A stretch of DNA of 54,668 nt from Galbibacter kalidii (GTDB taxonomy: Bacteria; Bacteroidota; Bacteroidia; Flavobacteriales; Flavobacteriaceae): contig NZ_JAPFGA010000023.1 in assembly GCF_026241135.1 (NCBI RefSeq), forward strand, positions 1-54,668, given 5' to 3'. Each line of letters begins with the position of its first letter. The stretch's first letter is position 1. Shown piece by piece: positions 1-7,443 of the stretch. The notes beneath the pieces were generated by a model. The model did not search any database. It saw only the letters and a program-made list of their open reading frames with translations, and had not been told where the DNA came from. Both the position numbers and the translations under genes were made by a program.

Positions 1-84
1 AGCAAGGAAACAATATTTAATAACCTTATTACCAAAATGGTCAATAGTGATGTTGTATATCAATCGAAATTGATAAGTAACTAA
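1..84 (+). CDS. C-terminal end of an unidentified protein, cut by the window edge
   Basis: Frame 1 is open from the first base to TAA at 82-84 and gives 27 residues ending in KLISN. It is too short to assign to a family. I read it as the tail of an upstream gene because the codons look ordinary and the DsbD-like reading frame opens only a few bases later. It could be chance coding. Confidence 0.4.
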   Translation, partial: SKETIFNNLITKMVNSDVVYQSKLISN

Positions 85-157
85 CTACTGACCTCTAGCA
101 TTTTTTTTAATAATAGCCTGTAAAGCAGACAAGAACAAAACAAACGACATTCATTTT

Positions 158-538
158 GTGAATTTCAACAAAAATGAAGTGACTGTTGTATCCTTAGCTT
201 CCAGTGATTTACAGTTGACGCTTCCTTTTTTCATCGAAGAAGGCTATCATATCCAGACCGATGATCAGGATAAAACGTCATATTTGTTTACTACTTTCAC
301 CCTCGACAAAGAGATTGAACCTCTGTCACAGGAATTTCAGTTTACACCCCACCAATGGTCTTTTGAAGATGGGGAATCCTTTCAAGTTATATCAGAACAT
401 TTCAAGGTCAGTCTTCAACTCCCAAGACAGATAGTTAAAGACAAAACTATATTGAAAGGCTACTTGTTTTATCAGGCCTGTGATTCGGTGAAATGCTATT
501 TCCCAAGGACATTACCCGTTCAGGTACGGTTGAAATAA
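158..538 (+). CDS. DsbD N-terminal-like (thiol-disulfide interchange) domain protein
   Basis: The C-terminal part has the pattern Y-Q-A-C-D-S-V-K-C-Y. This resembles the redox Cys pair of the periplasmic N-terminal domain of DsbD (PF11412 type), which passes electrons to periplasmic partners. The only usual start codon is GTG at 158. The same frame stays open upstream to a TGA at 89-91 and encodes a lipobox-like string, F-L-I-I-A-C-K, just before it, but there is no ATG, GTG or TTG ahead of that string. The natural product was therefore probably a lipoprotein whose start has been lost or uses a non-standard codon. An 8-T run at 101-108 is an obvious slip site. The domain assignment is fairly good; intactness is doubtful. 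Confidence 0.6.
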   Translation: MNFNKNEVTVVSLASSDLQLTLPFFIEEGYHIQTDDQDKTSYLFTTFTLDKEIEPLSQEFQFTPHQWSFEDGESFQVISEHFKVSLQLPRQIVKDKTILKGYLFYQACDSVKCYFPRTLPVQVRLK

Positions 539-664
539 GTCTTTATTTTACTCCTAAAAAGGGGACATGGTATAGCGTGACGGAATCGATTGCACAACCA
601 CTAAAAATTAATATCTTTATTCCTGAATACCACTAATTGTATCTTTCTAAAACCAACCACACTC

Positions 665-1992
665 ATGAAAACCACAACGCTTTTTATCGGTCTATTGGCT
701 GTTGTTAATTGCTATGGACAATTTAACCAGGCATATTGGGACAGCATCAATAAACTGAATAGGGAAGACCATCAACATATGATGAAACAGCTTGGAATCA
801 CTGAAATGCGTCCGGGCCCCTCTGGAGATCCTGAGGCTCCTAATGCTGCCAATACCGACGAGTCTAAAGCCAAGCAATATGACAGCTTGCCCAATCCGCT
901 TGTGTTTAATGATGGTACATTCGTAAAAACCCCGGACGATTGGGAAAATAGGAGAGCAGAGTTGTTTGAACTGTTCGACCGCGAGGTTTATGGAAGACTT
1001 CCGGAGAATCTCCCTGAGGTCACATGGGAAGTGGTAAGCGAAAAAGATACAGTAGAGGGGGAGGCGTCCATGAAACTCCGTGAACTTGTGGGCAGGGTAG
1101 ACAACAGTGCTTATCCTGATATTGAAGTAAACATACAGGTAGTTCTGGGGATCCCTCTAAATATCGAGACACCAATCCCGGCGGTGATGGAATTTGGCTG
1201 GGATTGGAGAAAGTTTAAAGGTTTTGGTCCGCAGCCCGATGGTCCCAGCTGGAGGGAACAACTCTTAAAAAAAGGCTGGGGATTTGCCATTATCATCCCC
1301 AACAGCTTTCAAGCGGATAACGGAGCCGGACTAACACAAGGAATAATTGGACTCACAAACAAAGGACAACGCCGTAAACCGGATAATTGGGGCACCTTGC
1401 GTGCCTGGGCATGGGGCGCAGGAAAGTTGATGGATTATTTTAAAACCAACCTGGAAATAGACGAAACCAAAGTGGCCATAGAAGGACTTTCCCGTTATGG
1501 AAAGGCTGCGATAGTGACCATGGCCTACGATTCGCGTTTTGCAGTAGGATTTATAGGATCGTCCGGTGCCGGAGGAACAAAGATTTTACGACACATCTTC
1601 GGCGAACAGGTAGAGAATTTAGCATCATCCGCAGAATATCATTGGTTTGCCGGGAATTTTATCAAATATGCCAGTGCGCTAACGGTAAACGATCTCCCTG
1701 TAGATGCCCATGAACTGGTAGCCTTATGTGCCCCAAGACCGGTCTTTATCAGTTCCGGTTCGGCAGCAGTAGAAGGACAGTGGGTCGATGCCAAAGGAAT
1801 GTTTTTGGCGGTGCTTATGCAAGTCCGGTGTATGAATTACTGGGTAAAAAAGGACTTCAGACTTCAGAATTCCCGCCACAGGAAACCAACCTGTCAGACG
1901 GTGATATCGCCTTTAGACAACATGAGGGCGGACATACCACCGGGCCTAACTGGCCTTATTTTATAGCTTTTGCTTTCAGGTATTTTGAGTAA
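665..1992 (+). pseudogene. Glucuronoyl esterase-like (CE15) secreted hydrolase, frameshifted
   Basis: The N-terminus is a signal peptide (MKTTTLFIGLLAVVNCYGQ). The body matches bacterial CE15 esterases, which cleave ester links between lignin and glucuronoxylan. The serine motif G-L-S-R-Y-G-K (Ser276) is followed by G-S-S-G-A-G-G, E-Y-H-W-F-A and D-A-H-E-L-V-A-L-C-A-P-R. From about 1800 the homologous sequence moves to another frame, ending at 1992 with R-Q-H-E-G-G-H and P-N-W-P. The +1 product ends wrongly at 1966 and lacks the His motif. The break lies in ATGTTTTTGGCGG near 1800, where one T seems to be missing. The gene is therefore inactivated, or the consensus has an error there. The upstream DsbD-like gene is not obviously related. 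Confidence 0.75.
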
Positions 1993-2026
1993 GACCCCAG
2001 TGGAAAATATGTGATGGAAGACCAGA

Positions 2027-3292
2027 TCACTTCCGTTCCCGTGGTTTAATAATCATCCTAAAGGACTGGTCTTTATAGATATAATACCCGATCCAGTTGT
2101 ACAGGGTTCTTAGTTTGTTCTTAAAGTTGATCAATCCCATGATATGCACTAAAATCCAGATCAGCCAAGCAAGGAAGCCTTTGACAAAGTATTTGTGCTT
2201 TGGAGCGTCCATAACCGCTTTGTTTCTCCCGATAATAGCCAAAGCGCCCAAATCTTTATACTTGAACGATTTCCAATTTTCGCTGTCTGAACCTAAATTA
2301 TCCGCTAAATTCTTTGCTTGCTGTAAAGCTGCTTGTGCCAACTGCGGATGGCCGTGGGGATAGTTTTCATCACCGCTGACCAAGGCGCAATCACCGAGCG
2401 CATAGATGTTTTCATACCCGTCAACTAAATTGTAGGCATTGGTTTTCAATCTTTTTCCTTGTCCGAGACTTTCTTCCGAAAATCCATCAAAAGTCTTTGC
2501 AGAAACCCCGGCTGCCCATATTAAATTCTTGGTTTGGATTTCGGTGTCATCAGACAAATACACGGTTTCGTCCTTAAAATCATTTACTAAGGTGTTCAGT
2601 TTTATTTTTACTCCTAATTCACGTAGCTTTTTATGGGTATATTTTTGTGAGTTTTCAGACATGGCGTTCAGCACAGTGGACTGTCCGTCAATCAAAAAGA
2701 TATCCCCTAAGTCCTCATCCCTTAATTCAGGGTAATCCTGTCTTAAGATATTAGCTCTCATTTCCGCAAAAATACCCGATAGCTCCACACCGGTAGGGCC
2801 TGCTCCGGCAATGACAAAGGTGAGTAGCCTTTTGCGTTGTTGTGTGTCATTAAAGCGGGTCGCGCGGTCCAGTCGGGTGAAAATAACATTTCTTAACGAC
2901 AAGGCATCGCTTATGGTTTTCATGGGCAAGCTTTTCTCCTCGATATTTTTATTGCCGAAGAAATTGGTTTCGGTCCCTGTTGCCATGACCAGTATATCGT
3001 AGCTTAATTCACCATTGTTCAAAATGATCTTGTTTTGGGAAGGCACCACTTTTTCCAATGCACCGAGCCTGAAACCGACATTCTTTTTGGTTTTTAATAT
3101 TTTACGAAACGGATAGCTTATCGCAGAAGGTTCCATAAATCCCGTAGCCACTTGATATATCAGTGGTGGGAAGAAATTGTAATTATTGATGTCCACCAAA
3201 ATCAATTTGTATTGATCAGCTTTGTTTAATCTTTTAATGAATTCCAAACCGGCAAAACCACCGCCCACAACGACTATTGTTTTCTTTTCCAT
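2027..3292 (-). CDS. ndh: Type II NADH dehydrogenase (NADH:quinone oxidoreductase)
   Basis: This 421-residue flavoprotein belongs to the NDH-2 family, which oxidises NADH and reduces the quinone pool without pumping protons. It has an N-terminal FAD-binding Rossmann motif V-G-G-G-F-A-G-L-E (residues 9-17), a second dinucleotide motif V-I-A-G-A-G-P-T-G-V-E-L at about 160-171, and a Y-A-L-G-D-C-A motif before the C-terminal third. The C-terminus has a hydrophobic stretch (FLAWLIWILVHIMG) typical of the membrane-anchoring end of NDH-2. Length and motif order are normal. It is a single gene transcribed convergently with the esterase-like pseudogene. Together with cydAB further along, it fits a flexible aerobic respiratory chain. 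Confidence 0.9.
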   Translation of the reverse strand: MEKKTIVVVGGGFAGLEFIKRLNKADQYKLILVDINNYNFFPPLIYQVATGFMEPSAISYPFRKILKTKKNVGFRLGALEKVVPSQNKIILNNGELSYDILVMATGTETNFFGNKNIEEKSLPMKTISDALSLRNVIFTRLDRATRFNDTQQRKRLLTFVIAGAGPTGVELSGIFAEMRANILRQDYPELRDEDLGDIFLIDGQSTVLNAMSENSQKYTHKKLRELGVKIKLNTLVNDFKDETVYLSDDTEIQTKNLIWAAGVSAKTFDGFSEESLGQGKRLKTNAYNLVDGYENIYALGDCALVSGDENYPHGHPQLAQAALQQAKNLADNLGSDSENWKSFKYKDLGALAIIGRNKAVMDAPKHKYFVKGFLAWLIWILVHIMGLINFKNKLRTLYNWIGYYIYKDQSFRMIIKPRERK

Positions 3293-3508
3293 TTATCAAA
3301 ATTATTTATAGCTATACAAAGATAAAGCCTTTATGGAAGTTATTTCTTAAACTGTATTAAGAAATATGGGCTATTTAATATTAATCAACTACCTCGGGAA
3401 AGCCTACGAGGTAATCAAATGAACGAACCTTAACCCATTTCGATGCAGAGCATCGGGGAAACTTGCCTGACGGCAGTCAGGTTAAACCCACTTAGTGGGA
3501 TTAAAATG

Positions 3509-3549
3509 AAAAAACCGTTATCCCGAATAAACTTTCTGATAACGGCTTT
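3509..3549 (-). terminator. Rho-independent terminator of the alpha/beta hydrolase gene
   Basis: A stem pairs 3511-3522 with 3538-3549 (CCGTTATC against GATAACGG plus flanking A/T pairs). Read on the minus strand it is followed by a run of T. It lies about 20 bases beyond the stop codon of the minus-strand hydrolase at 3570. Just upstream on the plus strand, about 3465-3482, is a small CTGAC/GTCAG hairpin of the dispersed intergenic type. Confidence 0.7.
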
Positions 3550-3569
3550 ATTCCCTAACCACAGTTTTG

Positions 3570-4382
3570 CTATCCTTTATATGCAATTTTCAAAAGAATA
3601 TCTACAAGTTCTTGTGGTTTGCTAAAGAAAGGGGAGTGACTGGTCGCTATTTTATACACTTCTTTACACGGCATATCCCTATACATTTTTTGTTGCAAAA
3701 CAGGAGTAATGGCACGATCTTCTGTACACTCAATATAATATCGGGGGACGCTTCCGTAATTTTTATCTGTTATGGAAATTTTAGTCGTTGCGGTTTGTCG
3801 AGGCTCATGGCTTAATATTATTTTTGCCATTTCAGTAATTTCGTCATCGCAGTCATGATACAGTCCTTTTTTATATATCTCCGGACTTAAAGTGGACGAG
3901 TTGCTTTTGGGATGATAAGTAATATAAGGTCCTAAAACTTCCTCTTTGTCCAATTTAAACAAGTCCAAAGCCGATTTTCCATTAGGAACCAATACCGCAG
4001 CCAGATAAACCAGTTTTTCTATTTTTTCAGGGCGGTATTCTGCTATTTGGGAAATTAACACTCCATTTTTACTGTGTCCCACCAAAATCACCTTTCCGGG
4101 AACAGTATCGATCAAATCGCATATTTTTTGGACTGTCTTTTCAAACCTTACTTCTTTAACCGGGGTCTTATCCCTTCCCATTCCAGGTAAATCGGGTGCT
4201 ATCACACGATGACCTTGTTTTTCCAACAAGGGTGTTACCCTAAACCAGTTCCAAGCACTGTGCCATGATCCGTGTATGAGTACAAAGGTCTTTTTCTCGT
4301 TCATTATATCATTGTTTTCATAACCTAGTGCTGATGACATAGATGTAGTGAGCAAAAGGAAGACTATTATTAAATTTCTCAT
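3570..4382 (-). CDS. Secreted alpha/beta hydrolase, esterase-like
   Basis: The protein has 270 residues. A cleavable signal peptide (about 1-20) is followed by an alpha/beta-hydrolase fold: oxyanion-hole motif L-I-H-G-S-W (35-40), nucleophile elbow G-H-S-K-N-G (Ser104), and a C-terminal S-H-S-P-F-F that supplies the catalytic His near residue 249. The overall pattern is closest to the small plant-methylesterase/EstC-like branch (H-G-S-W-H-S-A-W, P-D-L-P-G-M-G). The substrate cannot be told. It is divergent from a HxlR regulator across a 123-bp gap, the usual arrangement of a HxlR regulator and its target, so induction through that regulator is likely. Confidence 0.85.
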   Translation of the reverse strand: MRNLIIVFLLLTTSMSSALGYENNDIMNEKKTFVLIHGSWHSAWNWFRVTPLLEKQGHRVIAPDLPGMGRDKTPVKEVRFEKTVQKICDLIDTVPGKVILVGHSKNGVLISQIAEYRPEKIEKLVYLAAVLVPNGKSALDLFKLDKEEVLGPYITYHPKSNSSTLSPEIYKKGLYHDCDDEITEMAKIILSHEPRQTATTKISITDKNYGSVPRYYIECTEDRAITPVLQQKMYRDMPCKEVYKIATSHSPFFSKPQELVDILLKIAYKG

Positions 4383-4480
4383 GATTTCTGTATTTAAAAT
4401 ATATCAGCAAAGATGGAAATGATAGCGGGCGAAGAAAACCCGAAACTTGCTTTTTATTTTTTTAATTGCTACACTTTATG

Positions 4481-4488
4481 TAGTTTTG
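4481..4488 (+). promoter_or_regulatory. Candidate -7 promoter element TAGTTTTG for the HxlR gene
   Basis: The sequence fits the Bacteroidota -7 consensus TAnnTTTG. If used, transcription would start near 4495 and the ATG at 4506 would be the first usable start, which argues against the longer reading from 4413. The -33 element is weak. Confidence 0.4.
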
Positions 4489-4506
4489 CTATAAATATGA
4501 TAGCAA
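4486..4506. promoter_or_regulatory. Perfect 7-bp inverted repeat, likely HxlR operator
   Basis: TTGCTAT and ATAGCAA are perfect inverted arms separated by seven bases. The element overlaps the candidate -7 box and touches the ATG of the HxlR-type gene. This position is expected for autoregulation and for control of the divergent hydrolase. The link to this regulator is inferred from position alone. Confidence 0.55.
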
Positions 4507-4832
4507 TGAAATTTCCAACACCGGGACAACCTGTCAGAGGTTCCAAATCAGGACAACCCATTATGGCGCTTTTCGACTTATTGGGAAGGAGCTGGGCTAT
4601 GGGCGTTATTTGGCATCTTAGTGCAGGGCCAAGTACATTCAGAAAACTACAGGAATATTGTGAGACTATTTCTCCAACAACCCTCAACAAACGGCTTAAG
4701 GAACTCACCAAAGCGGGTTTTATCGAACGAACAATTGAAGGCTATGCACTTACTGCACAAGGGGAGGAGCTTTATAATATGCTAAATCCTTTGGGATTAT
4801 GGGCCAGGGAATGGGCCAAAAATTTTAAGTGA
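4506..4832 (+). CDS. HxlR-family winged-helix transcriptional regulator
   Basis: A 108-residue protein with the HxlR/DUF24 core: L-L-G-R-S-W-A-M-G-V-I-W-H-L, then a recognition helix region I-S-P-T-T-L-N-K-R-L-K-E-L and a beta-wing ending in Y-A-L-T-A-Q-G. These are small dimeric DNA-binding proteins that respond to aldehydes, quinones, oxidants or similar signals. The frame is open back to 4413, but the added residues are unlike the family and a promoter and palindrome lie inside that stretch, so I start at ATG 4506 (4497 is an alternative). The family's usual redox Cys is not evident in this version. It is divergent from the secreted hydrolase. Confidence 0.88.
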   Translation: MKFPTPGQPVRGSKSGQPIMALFDLLGRSWAMGVIWHLSAGPSTFRKLQEYCETISPTTLNKRLKELTKAGFIERTIEGYALTAQGEELYNMLNPLGLWAREWAKNFK

Positions 4833-4862
4833 AAACTGAAGGAAAACCAATAAACATTTATT

Positions 4863-5423
4863 ATGCAAGAAAACCGGCTAACAATCCAATTCAGGAAAAT
4901 TAATAGACCCCAAAAGGAAGAATACCCCGCTTATTCCCAGCATTATTTCGATTTGATAAAAACAGACACGGATATATTGCAAGAATTACACGACAATTTT
5001 TTTAAGCTGAAAGAATTGATATACTCCCTACCGGAAGATAAACTGACTTACAGGTATGCAGAAGGGAAGTGGACCATTAAGGAAATTCTAGTTCACAATA
5101 TCGATGACGAAAGGATATTTGCATACCGTGCATTGCGCAATGCAAGAAACGACAGTACACCTGTGCATGGTTTTGAACAAGATGATTATGCGACCTATTC
5201 AAATGCCAATGAGCGAAGCCTGGACAATATTTTTGAAGAATACTGGAGTGTTCGCTTATCCACCCTGTTGTTATTCCAAAACCTCCCCGAAGAATCCCTT
5301 ATGAGGAGTGGAAGCGGAGTTGATATAGACGGCACAGCCCTCAAAAGAACAGTTCGCGCTTTGGCTTACCATATCGCTGGACACGAATTAAACCATACCA
5401 AGGTGATAAAAGAAAAGTACTAA
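4863..5423 (+). CDS. DinB/YfiT-like putative metal-dependent hydrolase or transferase
   Basis: This 186-residue protein fits the DinB_2 four-helix-bundle superfamily (YfiT, bacillithiol-S-transferase-like). The three metal-binding histidines are visible: one in the first long helix (E-I-L-V-H-N-I-D-D-E-R) and two at the C-terminus (A-Y-H-I-A-G-H-E-L-N-H). K-W-T-I-K-E-I-L before the first His is typical. It starts 30 bp after the HxlR gene in the same direction and may be co-transcribed, which suggests a small stress or detoxification unit. The substrate is unknown. It meets the next gene tail to tail with one base between the stop codons. Confidence 0.82.
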   Translation: MQENRLTIQFRKINRPQKEEYPAYSQHYFDLIKTDTDILQELHDNFFKLKELIYSLPEDKLTYRYAEGKWTIKEILVHNIDDERIFAYRALRNARNDSTPVHGFEQDDYATYSNANERSLDNIFEEYWSVRLSTLLLFQNLPEESLMRSGSGVDIDGTALKRTVRALAYHIAGHELNHTKVIKEKY

Positions 5424-5424
5424 G

Positions 5425-6498
5425 CTAGTCCCATTGCTTTTTTATCTGTTCGGTATCTTCCAAATAGATGATTCTTGCAGTTTCTTGAATCTTTTCTTTT
5501 GGAATTTTCTGCCAGCGTGAAAAATCATCTACATAATCCTCATCAAATATTTTTTTGGACAAGATTTTGATCAGGTTGTAATTCGCATATGGATGTGCAT
5601 TGGAAGGGTCGTTTTTAGCAGCTTGTATAAATTTTTCCAATCTTGGGAAAAGCATTTTGTCACCATAATGCAACTCCATTAGTTTTGATCTGAATTCCAA
5701 TTTGTGCGCAGGAGGAGGCATTTTTTTAAATCTCACCCTGTCAGCATAATGTTGCGCTTCGTGTTTTAAAAAAATAACCCGGAATTTTTCTGAGCTTAAA
5801 TCATAACCTTTAGTTACACAAAAGAGGCCTTCATCTTCGGTTGCCCAACCGCCCGGATAGTAATTGCCCATCCTCACATACTCCAGCCAGCCCAGGGAAA
5901 CAAAGTCGTCCATATAGTGGACAGGCACAGTTACTGTGGTGTCAATCAATTGAACAGAAGTTTCTTCAAGTTCTTCCGTTTTCCAAACCAACAAATCATA
6001 AAATTTACCTGTTTTACCAAAATCGACAACATGCAAACCTTTGTTTTCAAAAAAGGTTTTATAAACACGGTCCAAATTTTTATCGGTTATTGAATCTTTG
6101 GATAAATGATGGTTTTTATTTAAAAAAGAAAAATACTTTATGATTCTCTTTTTAAAGATGCTGTCGTAGTTTTTTTCAGGGTTCAGCATTCCGTCCGTCC
6201 AATAATTTTGAAATATTTCATACAATAAAACAGTCTCGGCATCTATTCCTTCCGACAAGGATATCCCTTCTGTTTTATATTTAAAACGAGCTAAAAAATC
6301 GTTTTTAAACCTAATGTCTTTATCTGAAACAGGGTTTAGTGTATCAAGATAGGTTATTATTGGGTTTATATCTGCTTTTAACCCCATGGCATTGACCATT
6401 TTATAGTCTATGCTGTCAACCTGAGATGTTTGCGAGTAAGAAATACTCGCTGATCCTAACAAAATTGTAATCAAAAATAATATTGTCCGCTTTTTCAT
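5425..6498 (-). CDS. Secreted protein with zincin-type HEAQH motif, putative metallopeptidase
   Basis: The 357-residue protein begins with a signal peptide ending near Y-S-Q (about residue 23). I do not recognise a named family. Residues 246-250 read H-E-A-Q-H, an HExxH zinc motif set in a helix (F-L-K-H-E-A-Q-H-Y-A-D). Glu268 in K-L-E-F-R-S-K-L lies 18 residues after the second His, a plausible third ligand of the gluzincin type. The first 180 residues are helical and polar without a clear domain. It is probably periplasmic or outer-membrane facing. The only neighbour in the same direction is distant, so it is probably transcribed alone. Confidence 0.65.
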   Translation of the reverse strand: MKKRTILFLITILLGSASISYSQTSQVDSIDYKMVNAMGLKADINPIITYLDTLNPVSDKDIRFKNDFLARFKYKTEGISLSEGIDAETVLLYEIFQNYWTDGMLNPEKNYDSIFKKRIIKYFSFLNKNHHLSKDSITDKNLDRVYKTFFENKGLHVVDFGKTGKFYDLLVWKTEELEETSVQLIDTTVTVPVHYMDDFVSLGWLEYVRMGNYYPGGWATEDEGLFCVTKGYDLSSEKFRVIFLKHEAQHYADRVRFKKMPPPAHKLEFRSKLMELHYGDKMLFPRLEKFIQAAKNDPSNAHPYANYNLIKILSKKIFDEDYVDDFSRWQKIPKEKIQETARIIYLEDTEQIKKQWD

Positions 6499-6944
6499 TA
6501 TTTAAATAAATACCGTTTTTAAAATGTTATTAACCAGAGTTCGGTTATTACTTATATAAAAGGACATTTATTATTTAGCGATGTTACACATTTTAAAAAT
6601 TTTACGCTATGATTTTTTATTTCTGAATACATAGAAGTGTTGCCTAATGTTTATACAGGTTTCCAGAACTACGGATTTTTTTTGCATAAAAAAACACTGT
6701 TTTAGTACATGTATAGGCTTATCTATGGCTTAACCTTGGGGTTGATAAGGGGAAACATACTCTTAAATACAAAAATAAACAGGATTTACTCTTAGTTTTT
6801 TATAAGAAAATTCTGTCAAAAATAAGACTTGGATTTTTTACGGTATTAGAAACACTTATTTGTATTTAGCGGTAAAAAGGGCAAATTCCTGCAATTTGTC
6901 CAAAAGGTTAATACGAGAATCCCGTATTTAAAATTTTTTCCGGT
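6499..6944. other. AT-rich intergenic stretch without recognised genes
   Basis: I see no coding frame, RNA gene or clear hairpin terminator here. It separates the zincin-motif gene from the GIY-YIG remnant and probably contains the promoter of the former near 6510-6560. Confidence 0.4.
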
Positions 6945-7106
6945 TCATTTCAAAATATATTTTGAATCTCGATAATGCTCGAGGTGACAGTAGTAGTGTT
7001 TAGTTTTATATTGATGTATCCGCTTGACAATATCTGAAGTCATTCCTGTGTATAAGGCTGTGTTGTTTTTATTTGTTGTTATGTATGAAAAAGTATTTAC
7101 ATACAT
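6945..7106 (-). pseudogene. GIY-YIG endonuclease-like remnant
   Basis: From ATG at 7106 the minus strand reads M-Y-V-N-T-F-S-Y-I-T-T-N-K-N, then A-L-Y-T-G-M-T-S-D-I-V-K-R-I-H-Q-Y-K. This is the N-terminal half of the short GIY-YIG nucleases (about 90-100 residues) common in Flavobacteriia. After 38 residues the similarity stops and the frame runs through a CACCTCGAGC-type repeat into TGA at 6945-6947. The product has 53 residues and lacks the downstream part with the catalytic Glu. The gene appears broken by insertion of, or recombination with, an intergenic repeat. Confidence 0.6.
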
Positions 7107-7443
7107 AACAACCTGCTTAATGAATGCCCCTCAAAGGATTATATTTTAGACCAATAATGTCCAAAATATTTTTTTGACGTAGGACTGTAGGACTTAAGAC
7201 TTAAGACTTATGATCTTCAACATCTAACACGTTGATATAATAATAAATATAAATCGTATGTCATACGTCTTGAAGTCATATGTCAGCGGTCTAAAAATTA
7301 AACCCATGCCATCTTGATATGCTGGAAGTATTTATAAAATATGGGGTTGAGTGGTTTTTTCCAAAAGCGTTTAGGACGCTATTAATTTTAGAGTTAAAAA
7401 ATGTACTTTTGGCTATAGAACTGATTTAAACTTTTTCTAATTT
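7107..7443. other. Non-coding stretch with short direct repeats
   Basis: Around 7183-7212 the string GACTTAA occurs repeatedly in direct orientation, and 7255-7290 holds related ATACGTC/CATATGTC words. The rest is AT-rich. No NrtR-type palindrome was found before the next gene, so that gene may be regulated differently from the rest of the NAD cassette. Confidence 0.4.

Noticed and set aside
3443-3625. 60-residue plus-strand ORF after ndh
   Set aside because: It runs through a terminator hairpin and an intergenic repeat, and into the hydrolase gene on the other strand.
4413-4505. Longer N-terminus of the HxlR regulator
   Set aside because: The added residues are unlike the family, and a promoter box and perfect palindrome lie within this stretch.
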